64,000 nucleotides of DNA from Limanda limanda (GCF_963576545.1 NC_083648.1:11728739-11792738), one strand, 5' to 3'. Shown: positions 12,964 to 22,252, numbered from the stretch's first letter. Translations and numbers: made by a program. Notes: generated from the sequence alone by a model not told the origin.

Positions 12964-15900
12964 TCCTCCCCTGATAAACAGTGCACACTTGTGCACCCGT
13001 ACAGGCAGGTATCAGTCTGCAGGTGCTATTACTCCTACTGCTCCAACAGGTTCCTAACTGTTGCACATAGAGTCCTGCAAGTTTCATCAACACATGTGTG
13101 GGTGATGTCATTGATTGCAACAGATGAGTGTTTTGAGGCTAGTGACAGCTCGGTAAACATTTAATAAAACATTTCTGAATAACCACAATCTTTGTGGGGT
13201 ATTTCTGGTTGGTGTTTTCTTTTGTCTCGTGTTATTAAAATGATAAGCTCACCTTCTGCTGGCTGATCCAGCCTGTGGCATCATCGAAGACCCTCCCCCC
13301 GTCCAGCGAGCCCACGCTGCCCCGACTGCGTCTCATGGTCATACTCCCGGCCAGCTGCTGTTGGATGGCACCCTGCGTGTTCTGGAAATGCTCCACACTG
13401 CAGAGTTGGATAAAAAAAGGAAATTCTTTGTGAATCTTCCCGGAGCACTGGAAGCTTCAAAGAGGTCATGTGGGTAAATACAGCAGAATGAGAAGCATGT
13501 GTGGCTTCACTCCTCAGAGAAATGTTTGGTTCAAGTATGAAAATTAAATTGAGGAGTATTGTCTACAACCTTATTTCTGTTCAGCGCCACCTAAGAAGTG
13601 TCATGAATTAACACAAAAACAGCCAATGTACACCTGCACTTAGCAAAGGTGCACATACGCTCATTACATCTCACCGTACCTTCTGAAGATGTTGTTGGGG
13701 ATACGCAGCTGCTGCAGCTCCCGGCCGCAGAGCATCAGCTGCTCCAGCGGTTCTGCCGACATCATCAGCTGCTTCTCCACCTCTATGGCCGGAGCCCCCT
13801 GTAACGCCCCACACAGACCACAGTGAGCTCCACCTGTACTTGATTGTTGAGATGATCTGTTCTAGAAGGTCACATCCGGCCTTTTCCTGTCATCTTCTTT
13901 AAACCCTGACACAGCATCATCATATTGATATGAAAACAAAGGTACTTATAACTGTATAAACAGTTTTACAGTCAATAAACGGCTCTAAAAGAATTTCCTT
14001 TTGCAGCCAAGCAACGCAGCCATTTTGTTTCTTCCTCCTCCGAGGTTATGTTTTCACCCCAGTCCATTTGTTTGTTGGTTGGTTTGTTTGATTTTAAGCA
14101 AGATTGCAAAAAAACGAACAGACTTTGGGGAAGGATGTGGTTTGGGTGTGGGAAGAACCCAAACATTTTTTGAGAGGATACAGGAATTATTTATCTCTTT
14201 CTTTCACATTGCTAAATAGGACGTTTCTTGACCTTTTTTGCATTTTCTTTTGCATTTTAATTGGATTCAAGGGGACTGTGGAGGTATGTGCTCTACATTC
14301 TAGTTATTATAATGATTATTATCCTATGAGATCAGTTGTGTTAATCTGTGTGCTATACGCTTACACTCTGCAGCATCAGCTGCGCTCTCGATAGAGACTC
14401 TTGACAGTGGCTGGTCAGGTATGAAGCCCTCTGCTGAATGCCCTGCACGCTGAAAAACAAACAAACATACAACATTATTTCAAAAAGTATTAAGACGTAT
14501 GAAACATTGAAAAATTCTTGGGAAAACAGGAAGTCATCAATAGTACCGGTACGAATTGATAAAAATCCAGCAAGATCATATAAAAGCTTAAAATAAGCAT
14601 AGCTTTAAAAGAGAGGTTGTGTTAATATAGTTATTATGTTACTAAATTCTTACAAATGCATGTAAAGGAATATTGAATAAAGTGGAAATTAAAATGAAGG
14701 CAAAAAAACCCCCCAAGTTTCTAAGTGAACATGGCGCAGCAGATCAAGGACTTAAAAGTAATTTTGAAGTCCTGCTTTGTGCTGTGGGACGAGGAAATGT
14801 GTCAGGGGGGGGTCACCAACACAAACACACACCAGACAATTCTTGACTTTCTCTCTCGCAATTTAAATAATATCCTGTTTTTACGTTAACCTTTGTTCAC
14901 CGTGAGTTAAGCCTCTCTCAAAGAGAAAGACAACCCTGTTACAACATTAGACAATGGTGTGAGGCGAGGCGGTGCATGTGAGGACATTCAAGTGGTGTGT
15001 GTGTGTGTGTGTAAGTGTAAGTGTTTCCTTGTTTGTGATTCAGATTATTGGGCAACACACAAGGAATGGTAGGAGGAGGATAACTAACAGCGTGTGTACT
15101 ACAGAAACAAACTAGAGAATGTTGGTTTTACAAATGTGTCGCAGGTCTTTGGACTGATGAGATTTTTCCCCCTGTGGGAACATCTTTGTCTGTGTAAGTC
15201 GTTTTTCCAAACAAGTGCAACCTGCTTTATGACATTTTTGTCATTTTAAAGGGAAACAATGATCATTTAAAACTTCCACACTTTCACAAATCATGCTGAA
15301 AGTTTTGCTGACACATGAATCCTGCAATAGTTTTAGAAATATGTAGACTGTTGACATTTTTTTTACAATTTCAGACTTCTACTTTTTAACAGGTCTTAAA
15401 GCCTTGCTTAGAGGAAGCCGACAAAATAGTCATCATTTTCTTTAATGATTAAAAAGGTAATGGTGTCTGTGTACTTTAACAGTGAATGATTTAAATATAT
15501 GAATTTTGTAGTTTGTGGTTTAAATTTTGACCTAACCCAAACTCTTTTTATTTTGACAATACCATATTTGTTGACATTGAAAGCCACATTTTCAGCCTCT
15601 CCTGCTTTTTGACATTTGTTATCATTTTACAATGAAAATAATGATAATTTTAATCTTTCCTGAATCAGTCTTAAGGAAACAATAGTCCACAAACATTTGC
15701 ATTTATTTCTAACTTATGCTTCTAACTTTGACTCACCTAAACTTTTCTCCCCCCCACGTCACGTCTGTGTACACACAGCCACATTTCCCAGCTGATCTAA
15801 AAGCTCTTACCGGACGCCCCCTCCTGCCTGATCACATTTTTCTAGTTTAAAGTGAAAGTAATAACATGTTTAACTCCCAAACTTTCCTACATGTGTCTCG

Positions 15901-16198
15901 GGGCTTTGCTTAAACACGAGATCATTAGGACAGGTGCTTTCCTCAGCTCTTACCTCATTGCCCCCCCGGCGCTGACGGCCACCTTGGGTCCCGGGAGCCC
16001 CCCGCCGTGCGCGGAGCCCCTGGAGAAGGTGGTGTAGTTGGTGGTGGTGTATCCTCCGTCCCCTTGTTGGAAATCCCCATGGAAGCCGTTTCCACCGACG
16101 AACCCCTCGCTTCGGAAGCTGGCACTCGCCAAATCCGGTCTGGAGCTGCTCCTGAGGCCCATGTTGGGCAGCTTGGAATTGGAGCCGTACATACTCAT
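1..16198 (-). CDS. dsp: Desmoplakin, 24 coding exons, 3' end cut by window edge
   Basis: Desmoplakin is the cytoplasmic desmosome protein that ties plakoglobin/plakophilin at the membrane to intermediate filaments. All 24 coding exons join in phase: 15954-16198, 14365-14449, 13680-13798, 13253-13397, 11155-11280, 10954-11007, 10702-10869, 10428-10532, 10240-10335, 10026-10151, 9481-9633, 9205-9359, 8392-8518, 7739-7925, 7394-7641, 7105-7286, 6402-6540, 6087-6280, 5802-5964, 5551-5634, 5325-5432, 5001-5099, 3080-4894, 1-2579. Total 7502 nt, about 2500 residues. Peptides such as YMDTLQTQWSW, LKENAAY, KEKELNKLK and GLETLLNIPIKR match human desmoplakin. Order: Gly/Ser-rich head (about 1-85), plakin domain with SH3-like insert (about 86-1036), coiled-coil rod (1037 to about 1800), plakin repeats A, B and the start of C. 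The C-terminal end (roughly 230 residues by the human protein) lies outside. Teleosts carry two dsp paralogues; I cannot say which this is. Confidence 0.96.
2580..3079 (-). other. dsp intron 23
   Basis: 500 bp of AT-rich intron with GTATTT donor and CCACAG acceptor. I see no further gene or repeat in it. Confidence 0.85.
3080..4894 (-). CDS. dsp: dsp exon 23 (coiled-coil rod, DPI form)
   Basis: A single 1815-bp exon of 605 codons, nearly all heptad-rich Glu/Lys/Arg/Leu coiled coil that drives desmoplakin dimerisation. It runs from IRNTKIEWLEEEL (human LKNTKIEVLEEEL) to TQKQSIE (human FQKQALE), after CTCTACAG and before GAG|GTATTT. It appears about 160 residues shorter than its human counterpart. 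An internal GTAAGA donor after codon 166 (4397) would give the short-rod DPII form in frame. Confidence 0.96.
4395..4396 (-). promoter_or_regulatory. Internal alternative 5' splice site (DPII-type donor) in dsp exon 23
   Basis: On the minus strand the sequence reads ATCTCAAAG|GTAAGAACA, a near-perfect donor inside the rod exon. Codons before it end ESDISK; after it VRTQCTQE. It falls after codon 166 of the exon, in phase 0, and exon 24 also starts in phase 0, so use of it removes 439 residues in frame. Human DPII uses a donor at the matching ELAK|VRN site. Confidence 0.75.
5001..5099 (-). CDS. dsp: dsp exon 22 (end of plakin domain)
   Basis: 33 codons, HYIELLTRSGDYHKFLGELL and MEELK, matching human RYIELLTRSGDYYRFLSEML. 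Donor CTGAAG|GTCAGT. The rod begins in the next exon. Confidence 0.96.
5325..5432 (-). CDS. dsp: dsp exon 21
   Basis: 36 codons: DYELQLASYSSGLETLLNIP then IKRAMLQSP, almost the same as human. Donor CAAGAG|GTATGA. Confidence 0.96.
5551..5634 (-). CDS. dsp: dsp exon 20
   Basis: 28 codons from ALHIEIKGKKEK to TWAGSIK; acceptor ATTACACAG, donor ATAAAG|GTTTGC. Human equivalent: NLHSEISGKRDK...CANSIK. Confidence 0.9.
5635..5801 (-). other. dsp intron 19, GC-AG type
   Basis: Starts GCACGTCTG and ends TTATTACACAG. Because GCAC occurs at both exon-intron edges, the same mRNA could formally arise from a GT-AC intron shifted by four bases, but GC-AG is the known minor class and is preferred. Confidence 0.8.
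5802..5964 (-). CDS. dsp: dsp exon 19 (non-canonical GC donor)
   Basis: Encodes MWDLEKQEKQLSHY, ARKRQDTLQMVKF and ends HLNQQK. The donor reads CAGAAG|GCACGT, so the intron is GC-AG. The reading frame and the human junction (NEQK|NLHSEI) both demand this position. Confidence 0.92.
6087..6280 (-). CDS. dsp: dsp exon 18
   Basis: Encodes LEQKRDLLTAMESALGKA and CDVDLSKYSDLVGQMSDRW, with RWRRIQTQID matching human RWQRIDKQID. Donor AGCAG|GTAAAG. Confidence 0.94.
6402..6540 (-). CDS. dsp: dsp exon 17
   Basis: Encodes LQTLLQAEDIIKVHEARLTE, clearly equivalent to human LQAILQTEDMLKVYEARLTE. Acceptor CTTCAACAG, donor CTTAAG|GTTCGA (weak donor). Confidence 0.93.
6541..7104 (-). other. dsp intron 16
   Basis: 564 bp without a recognisable repeat or gene. 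Confidence 0.8.
7105..7286 (-). CDS. dsp: dsp exon 16
   Basis: Encodes EYLRLREMIIKELEGVP, FLRSELEIINQKLGGLQ and LYSAYIQ. Acceptor GATTTTCAG, donor CAAAG|GTACAT, two bases carried over. Confidence 0.92.
7394..7641 (-). CDS. dsp: dsp exon 15
   Basis: Starts after AATAAAG with two bases completing an Arg codon. The first part is a Pro/Lys/Thr-rich linker (PEPPKPTPAPKIPKTTVPK) with little human likeness. It then returns to helical sequence (LQEIRRRLELAEYG). Donor ATGCAG|GTATGC. The acceptor has a modest pyrimidine tract, so the exact start is slightly less certain. Confidence 0.86.
7739..7925 (-). CDS. dsp: dsp exon 14
   Basis: Acceptor CTTGACAG. Encodes MRPDEYRNMIKRLENHYQEF, SSELFGEEDKKTIQ and LIIQLPAH, matching human MRQEDYMKTI...LHYQEF and SEMFGDDDKRKIQ. 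Donor CACA|GTGAGT. Confidence 0.95.
8043..8362 (+). repeat. Teleost interspersed repeat in dsp intron 13
   Basis: The stretch from GTGACACCTAGTGGTGAAG through AAAACATGGCGGCCTCC, CGTAGAGAGGACC and CAATAGATCCCTTTC to the ATCTCACACCGGACCTTGA end looks like a repeat family I recognise as widespread in percomorph genomes. Family name not assigned. Its right end lies about 30 bp from the exon 13 donor. Confidence 0.55.
8392..8518 (-). CDS. dsp: dsp exon 13
   Basis: Encodes TEQYYEAIMGIWNQLYINI and KSLISWQFCLKDI, matching human IEQYYEAILALWNQLYINM. Donor ACGATG|GTAAGA. A teleost repeat ends about 30 bp into the downstream intron. Confidence 0.95.
8519..9204 (-). other. dsp intron 12
   Basis: 686 bp, AT-rich, nothing recognised inside. 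Confidence 0.75.
9205..9359 (-). CDS. dsp: dsp exon 12 (end of SH3-like segment)
   Basis: Encodes GILKDNSQRSKWLVTGPGG, DMLIPSVCLLIPPPNPL and ASK, matching human ECILKDNNERSKWYVTGPGG and MLVPSVGLIIPPPNPL. Donor AGCAA|GTAAGA leaves two bases for exon 13. Confidence 0.96.
9421..9462 (+). repeat. Imperfect (TG)n microsatellite in dsp intron 11
   Basis: TG dinucleotides interrupted by GAG, about 20 bp inside the intron from the exon 11 donor. Confidence 0.9.
9481..9633 (-). CDS. dsp: dsp exon 11 (start of SH3-like segment)
   Basis: 51 codons. RIMENKRQVHSLVSKS and VRLKPRNPEDK are followed by QAICDFKQDQ, the first strand of the SH3-like fold set inside the plakin domain. Donor GACCAG|GTGGGA. A GT-rich microsatellite begins just downstream in the intron. 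Confidence 0.95.
9634..10025 (-). other. dsp intron 10
   Basis: 392 bp; holds a short TATATA run near 9826 and nothing else recognised. Confidence 0.75.
10026..10151 (-). CDS. dsp: dsp exon 10
   Basis: 42 codons from FFKEANDTYKKLQ to LTELLKTLE, with the CDKNTPL motif shared with human CDKNMPL. Donor CTGGAG|GTACTG. Confidence 0.93.
10240..10335 (-). CDS. dsp: dsp exon 9
   Basis: 32 codons encoding AYMDTLQTQWSWLLQITKC and LKENAAYSQ; one of the best conserved desmoplakin spectrin-repeat segments. Donor CCAA|GTAAGT. Confidence 0.96.
10428..10532 (-). CDS. dsp: dsp exon 8
   Basis: 35 codons between CCTGACAG and GAA|GTAAGT. LEVKEKELNKLK and HPAADKIE match human desmoplakin almost residue for residue. 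Confidence 0.95.
10702..10869 (-). CDS. dsp: dsp exon 7
   Basis: 56 codons. Holds the conserved segment IMWVNEREEEELMFDWGDKN, nearly the same as human IMWINDCEEEELLYDWSDKN. Donor TACTCG|GTAAGG. Confidence 0.95.
10954..11007 (-). CDS. dsp: dsp exon 6 (54 bp)
   Basis: A short 18-codon exon between GTTTTTCAG and TTGCAG|GTAG. It encodes RGDKYNLSVLEQEWESLQ, which aligns with human KSAIYQLEEEYENLLK. Confidence 0.88.
11155..11280 (-). CDS. dsp: dsp exon 5
   Basis: Acceptor CTTATAG, donor GAACTG|GTAAGT, 42 codons. KIHNSIQ matches human GIHNSI in the plakin domain. Confidence 0.9.
11281..13252 (-). other. dsp intron 4
   Basis: 1972 bp, the largest dsp intron. It contains a (CA)n tract at 12931-12961 and a pyrimidine-rich stretch around 12690-12840. 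Open frames here are low-complexity and not conserved-looking. Confidence 0.8.
12931..12961 (+). repeat. (CA)n microsatellite
   Basis: About 15 CA units in dsp intron 4. Confidence 0.95.
13253..13397 (-). CDS. dsp: dsp exon 4
   Basis: Acceptor CTCTGCAG, donor AGAAG|GTGAGC. Encodes the stretch from SVEHFQNTQ to GWISQQK, with a Gly/Ser-rich loop (RRSRGSVGSLDGG). The WISQQK end corresponds to human GWMRQQR. Confidence 0.9.
13680..13798 (-). CDS. dsp: dsp exon 3
   Basis: Acceptor GTTACAG, donor AGAAG|GTACGG. Encodes a segment including EKQLMMSAEPLEQLM and ELQQLRIPNNIFR; enters in phase 0 and leaves two bases for exon 4. Confidence 0.9.
13799..14364 (-). other. dsp intron 2
   Basis: 566 bp with no recognisable feature. 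Confidence 0.75.
14365..14449 (-). CDS. dsp: dsp exon 2
   Basis: Flanked by TTTTTCAG and AGT|GTAAGC. It completes the split Ser codon from exon 1 and encodes VQGIQQRASYLTSHCQ and onwards, the start of the helical plakin domain. Confidence 0.9.
14450..15953 (-). other. dsp intron 1
   Basis: 1504 bp. A short (GT)n run lies at about 14995-15012; otherwise AT-rich unique sequence. Confidence 0.8.
15954..16198 (-). CDS. dsp: dsp exon 1 (start codon and Gly/Ser-rich head)
   Basis: The start is set at 16198 because the product begins MSMYGSNSK and continues with a SRPDL motif, in line with the human MSCNGGS...GPDL head. An in-frame ATG at 16315 has no stop before 16198, but its predicted peptide has no desmoplakin likeness, so I treat it as 5' UTR. 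The exon ends AATGAG|GTAAGA with two bases of a split codon. The head is rich in Gly, Ser, Tyr and Thr; in the family this region binds plakoglobin and plakophilins. Confidence 0.92.
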
Positions 16199-16520
16199 GT
16201 TTGTTGTTGTTATTGTTTTCGTCGGGTTGTTTTGAAAAGTGTGGTTCCGTCCTCTGTTGTGTCCAGAAGAGCGCACAGGACCGCGCGCCTCGGTTCCTCG
16301 GTTCCTCGGTTCCACTCCGAGTCTCCTGTTGCGCAGAAAATGGTGCGTGAGTGCTGGGAAGAGGCGGAAGCGAGCAGCTTTTGGTCCGAATAGAAAACCA
16401 CACCTTGACTGCGTTTACGAAACACTCTCCTGCAGACTGACTGTGTGCGTGTGCGTGTGCGCCAGCGTGTCTCATTCAGCACAATTCATGGGAAGTTGCA
16501 AAATGACTTAAACTTTTTAT
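16199..16520 (-). promoter_or_regulatory. dsp 5' UTR and proximal promoter, TATA-like site at about 16513-16520
   Basis: Upstream of the dsp start codon the minus strand carries CCCCCATAAAAAG, a TATA-like motif about 315 bp before the ATG. It would place transcription start near 16485 and a 5' UTR of about 290 nt. The interval 16240-16420 is richer in CpG than its surroundings. The site is inferred from spacing and motif only. Confidence 0.35.
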
Positions 16521-17163
16521 GGGGGAGTTCAGTTGAACTCGGAGGTTGTGAGAAAGTGATTCAGGATAATAGATCATTATCTTATTAATTATTAACATTA
16601 TCAAAAGTAAGCTGCATTCAACAGGATGCAAATAAAACGGTGTATTGGTTTATATAGATAGATAATAATGTCAGAGATAATGATAATAATATAATAATAA
16701 AGTTTGAGACATGCTGTTATTGTTTTGTGGTGGTTATATTGTAAAGGGACTCATAGGCCCATTTGTGAAATGTATATTATTCACATACCAATATGTTTTC
16801 CCATTCATTATTTTACATTTCATTGTGTAGCCAAAGGACGACAGTTGAATATGAGCATTTACAGTGACATTTATTATTGTGTGTGTTCCTTGTCGTGGAT
16901 TAATACATAAAATATATTTTGACTTCTTTGTGGAGGATTCCCCTTTCCTAATATGGAAGGCTAAAGAGTGCATTTATATGTATACTATAATTTAGTTAGA
17001 GGATTTTCCTTATATGGTGTATGTATAAACATATTATGCTGGATTTGAGAAATGTGTGTATCCTGAGACATGTTAACTCTGGATCCATGTTTCTGAATAT
17101 TCTTTGTTGGTACAGATCAGAGTGGATGAGATTAAATCAAGTCACAACTGAAAGTGAGATACT

Positions 17164-17549
17164 ACCCAGATAGCACAGAGATGTGGGCGAGTGTAGGCAA
17201 TGTTGTGGCACCTACTTCACACAAAATGGACGTGAGCCGAAGGAGCCAAAATGGAAAATAGCACACAGGGCCCAAACATCCAAAAGCAAACGTGGGCCTT
17301 TCTGGACAAACATGCAGAACTCAAGACAAGGTGTAATCTGGCTGGGAACGTGAAGTAGCTTATGTGGTTAATATATGGACCAAGCAGTCGATTTTGGCAC
17401 CTCTGACCGACATGGGGTGTTGCTATGGTTTACTTATGGCCTAGATCTGGCAAACAGGAGTTCACCACCCATGTGTCATCATTCCACACGGCATGTGGGG
17501 CGGAGGACAGCGTGACAGTGTGGCCCCAAAACAATTTTGCTATGTGGGT
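17164..17549. mobile_element. MITE-like repeat with ACCCAGATAGCA/ACCCACATAGCA ends
   Basis: Left end ACCCAGATAGCAC and right end (as reverse complement) ACCCACATAGCAA form short inverted ends. The interior is rich in TGTGGGC, CATGTGG and TGGCCTAGATCTGGC phrases typical of a teleost repeat family I recognise but cannot name. Length 386 bp, no coding potential. Target duplication unclear. Confidence 0.5.
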
Positions 17550-20500
17550 CTAAGATTAATTAAGACTGAAACGCACTTCTAAACTCTAGGAACAAAACTA
17601 TTCAGAATCCATGTCTTGCTGGTAAACTTTGGTTGAATTTTCATTTTCAGGATCCCCTGTGAACTCTTATAATCCAGGCGAGTCAAAACAGCACATCAAG
17701 TCGAAAGTGATTAAAAAAAATTATAACCGCAGCCAAGACATTACATCCCCGTGAGGAGAGAGAGAAGAGATGGTGGCTGCGCAAAGAATTTATCATCCCG
17801 GGTTCAACATTCTTGAGGTCAGAAGGAGTCCGTGTGAGCGTTCAGTGTTTTGAGGAGTCACTCACACAAACAAACAAGTTTTGCAATGATACACAGACTA
17901 TTTTTTCTCCTTCTTTAAAACTCTGTTCTTATCCGCCTTACTATCTCTGAACATACCTGCACGTCAAACCATTCAGATAGGTGTGGCCTGGCTATGTAAA
18001 GTGAAAGGGAGCGAGAAAGACACTGCGACACAACAGGAGGGAAGGTCACATAGTGTAAAAAGAAATAGGTCAGTGGAACTTTTTACAAGTAAAGAATAAG
18101 TGTAAAATGATTAGATGGTTGATATTAAAAGTGGAAACATATACAATGCTAATGAGGAATTTGACAGTTCATGCAGTGCACATAATAAAGTCTTATCTCA
18201 GCATTAGGTGACTCTGCTGGACTCTGGTGTATCAGCCCTGGGTTATTTGCCATTAGACAAACAACTAGGTCACACTACTGTCACATAGCAGTGAGAGAAC
18301 ACAGTGACAGACACGCAGGAGGAGAGGGAGGCCTGGTCATGGGTGAGAGCTCACCCGATGACTTTCAGCAACCAACGCCCCAAACAGGAATTTTTAAAGC
18401 CATCAAAGCATTGCTGAGTCTTTATCTTTTTTTTTTTTTCTTTTTTTTTTCAACAATCAACCTTCTTGTAAGCGTGAGTTTTAAAAAAAAATAGAAAAAG
18501 GGCTTGGCATGATTTATCAGTGCTGAGTATTTGCAAGGATCTCACACTGTCATCATTCTTACTTCCAATTGTAACATGACATCTGTGATAATGACATCTG
18601 CGGAGACGCACCCAGTCTCGGGCACACCCAGCATTTTCTCGCCCCCTCTAAACTAAACTCAGGTAGATTCGCTCGGCTGGTTTCCTTATATGTTATGTCC
18701 AAACAACGGTCGCTGCAAGACTGAACATGTGGAGTTTTCCAAACTTCAGTGTGATGATGGCTCTCATCCAAAAAAAACGAGACGCACTGAACAGTAGGGT
18801 AGTGAACTTTGCTGTGGTGTGAAATTAGATAATAGGGATTAATTAGGATCAGATTAAGGCCTCTGCAACAGAAAGAGTTTAATCCTCTGATACAAATACC
18901 TCACAGACACAAAGACATCTTCTGTAAATCTTAGTGTCACATTGATCCGTGGCAATGGTCGATTTTGTCTGTCGTTCACACGCCGCCCTCCTTCCTTCAC
19001 ATCTGTTTTTATCTTCTCTTTGCATTATTCAGATTCACATGCACGCAGAGGTACTTTGGAGAAGAAAGTGAAAGGTTTGCTCAGTGTGTGCCCTGCTCGG
19101 CTGCGAGTAAATATTTAACTTGATGTTTGCTTTTCGGCACTAAAACATCCATTGTGGATCATTGCCACTATTCCACGCTGTAACACAGGTGCTTGTCATG
19201 TGAACACACCTGTTTGTGTTTCTCACAAAAATGTGACATCTGGAATATGAAGCTACACACTAAAAGGATTCACATCAAGGTTACGGGTTCACACCACTGC
19301 AGAGACCTGCTGACTCCTGCAGACACACACATATGATATCACTTCCCGACACTTGCACTGACATCATGCAGTGAGTAAACAGTGAAAAATAGAGGCCTGA
19401 CAGATGGTTTATTAAATCACATTGTCTCACTTATTAACGTGGGGGCCTGGTAGCAGCTTGTTAACTTACAGATGGTTCCTCAGACTATCCACTGCTTCAT
19501 AAACTCTCAGAATGTGATTGAAAAGGAGACATTTCGTCAGGGCCGCTTTACAAGACCATTGTAAGACCACTTTGTATTAAGTAACAACATAAATATGTTA
19601 ATTATAATTATAATACTAATTGAGTATTTTATTTACTGACTTAAACAGTTTTCTTTGGACTTTTCAGCAGAATTATTTAAGATACTTTGAATACTGTTTC
19701 TAAGATCTTTGTTCTATTTTCCTTTCCTCATAGATATGATTGAGTGTTCTGCAGTTTAAAAGACAAAAAACACTAATTAGTCTAATCTTCAAAGGCTACT
19801 CTGCCATATGTTGATCCACAAAGAAAGTTACTTTGTTCTAGTAATAAAGTGTTTCTTTATTAGTGTCTGTATCTTTGTATGGTATCAGTCAAGGTTATAT
19901 AAACACCAAAGCAGTAAATCACACATCATGGCACGGCATCGCTTGTACTTTGACTTTTTTTTTACAATATGTTACAGTGCATGACCAATCTAATTATCTA
20001 TTCATAATTGTTTTACATACGTGAGAATTTGAAATTTGATATAGGGAAACGTCTGTTTGCATTTCACAACAGAACATTTAAATTTGAATTGCTAACCACG
20101 TCACCGTCTTTGAAACAACCTTGTTTTTTTTTCTTTTACTATGTTACACCTCATGTGCAATCAGACAGTTTATGACACCGAGACAGAGAGAACATGGCAC
20201 ACACACTCACTCTCAGACACACACACACACACAGACACACACTTGAGCTGACTCATAGCATGGCATATAGGGGCGTATCCTTGACACACCTGAATCGGTT
20301 GCCAAAGCAAGTTTGAATGATAACAAAGTGAGATACGAGACGAAATAATGATCAACTGGTTTCTGTTGGAGCGGAGCCATGATAAATATATTGTGCTCAA
20401 ACAGCCATGAAAAGTTTTGTCTGGTTGTCAGATTTGAGAGAATGCAGATCAAACAAATCCAGTCATTTAAGTTTTCAATAATTATCCTCGAGCAGTTTAC

Positions 20501-21584
20501 TTTAGCACAATTTCCCCTGTCATTTATTTTCTGATGGTTTAAAACCTGGTTGCAGCAATCTCTGAAAAACAGTGGATTTATATCACACAGCAACATTACA
20601 TGGTTTTCATCAATACAACTCCACAGAACTGAAAACAACAACAATAACAACAACAACAAAAGACACAAAGAAAAGATGTCATTATTTGAATGTCGCTATA
20701 GCTTAAAAGAACAAAGACTGCAAATGCATCTGATAAGACGCTGGTACGTTAGTCTGCCAGCAGGGGTCATCAGTGCGCAACAAAACCCAACCCAATAAAC
20801 TACTGCAGGCCATTCAGGGGCTCCCAGTAATCCTTCATGGGGCCACTCAGGATCTGTCAAACGTGCTTCGCATGCACTACCACTGGGCAGCTCTGGGATA
20901 ATACTTTATTCAAATGCTCAAAGGTAAAATAACATGTAACTAGAGTACAACATGTAACTGGATACTATACATACATTATATGCAATTTTCTATAGACTAT
21001 ATGTAATAGCATACTCTATATATGTAATAAAAAAGTATTGAATAGAAAAGAAAAAAAATGGATTTCTCCTAATGTTTGTTGAAAAATTTAATTTAATGAA
21101 ACTTACCTGTGCAGGATTCAGCTCCCTGTGTTTGTTTGTGTGTGTGTGGATATGTGTGCGTGTGTGTGTACATGTACTTTCACATTATGGCCAGGAGGGT
21201 GAAGCATTGCTAAATATACATGTGCTGTGGCTGGAGTGGGAGTCTGCTGTCACATGCTCAGATAAATATAGACTATAAGTCAGTGGAGATAAATCAAACT
21301 GGACCAATATTGAACCTTATGTCACCATAAATACTATTATCAGACATGTTCATAATTACCAGGGCCAAATTGGTGCCCCCCAACATACACACGCAAACTG
21401 TCATGCACCCACTAACTTTTGGACGGTATACAGATGTTAAATCCTGCAGTATCTAAAATCCCAAAATATAAAAGTAACTTTTAAGTAAGGTAGTAAAGTA
21501 GAAAATATTTTTTCTGAAGTGTGTATAAAAAGCAACGGTAATTTGTCCATATTCTTAGCGCGCTTTGTTCCTCATGGGTCAGAA

Positions 21585-21680
21585 GGCTATTTGGCCTAGT
21601 GGGTAGATAGTCTTTCTTTACCACAAAGGTCGCGGGTTCGATTCTCAGGCTCTCTTATCTTCGTGCCGGCAATATACTGA
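21585..21680 (+). repeat. tRNA-derived SINE head (polymerase III A and B boxes)
   Basis: TGGCCTAGTGGG at 21592-21603 fits an A box and GGTTCGATTCT at 21635-21645 fits a B box, with usual spacing. Acceptor and T stems do not pair well, so this is a decayed SINE head, not a working tRNA gene. Confidence 0.5.
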
Positions 21681-21802
21681 ACTCTTAAAAATGGCAGGAT
21701 TTCAATCACCTATTAATTGCAAAATATACCACACTATGTACATTTAAATTAATTAAATATAAAAAAAGAAAAATTTAATTTCATGAAATTAAATTAAATG
21801 GG

Positions 21803-21907
21803 CTTCTGCACAGGACATGCGCAGTAGGTTTCTGCGCAGGATGTGCGCAATGGTCTTCTGCGCAGGATGTGCCCAGTAAGTTTCTGCGCAGGATGTGCGA
21901 GCGCAGT
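21803..21907. repeat. Four-copy 26-bp tandem repeat (TTCTGCGCAGGATGTGCGCA)
   Basis: TTCTGC starts at 21803, 21830, 21856 and 21882, giving units of 27, 26 and 26 bp rich in TGCGCA. The block is flanked on both sides by AATTTAAT-rich, mutually inverted AT tracts (about 21745-21800 and 21910-21990). Confidence 0.85.
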
Positions 21908-22097
21908 TGTTTTTTTGTTTTTTTTAAAAATTTAATTAAATTTAATTTTTTTATTTAATTTAATTTTTTTTTTTTATGTATATATTTAATTTGAAATGGT
22001 TATGGTTCATTTTTGTTTTTAAATTGACATATTATTAGATATTGTGCAATGAATAGGTGGTTGAAGTCCTGCCAACACGACAGCCTGCCAAACTTAC

Positions 22098-22252
22098 CCA
22101 TGAGTTCGGACCCAGCTTCTGTGTCCACTGGTGTCCTGGTTCCACCCATGGCAGCGTAGTGGCGTGGGGCTGCCTCATCCCTGCGGCCCAGGGAGCGCAT
22201 TTCTCTGCGCTGGTTCAGGGGTAAATGATGCTGGTCTTCACAGGTGACTGAC
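22098..22252 (-). other. Orphan exon-like open segment, identity unknown
   Basis: On the minus strand a 155-bp segment is open in one frame, encoding peptides such as EDQHHLPLNQRREMRSLGRR and HYAAMGGTRTPVDTEAGSEL. It ends at a strong donor, CATGG|GTAAGTTTGG, and begins after TTGCGTAG. GC-rich against an AT-rich background. The upstream side is G-rich with a poor pyrimidine tract, so the acceptor is doubtful. I do not recognise the protein; a transposon origin is possible. Confidence 0.25.

Noticed and set aside
15950..16315. Upstream in-frame ATG at 16315 as the desmoplakin start
   Set aside because: The extra 39 residues lack desmoplakin likeness, while MSMYGS at 16198 aligns with the human start MSCNGG.
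21592..21645. A working tRNA gene
   Set aside because: A and B boxes are present but the T and acceptor stems do not pair and no clean anticodon loop is seen; fits a SINE head.
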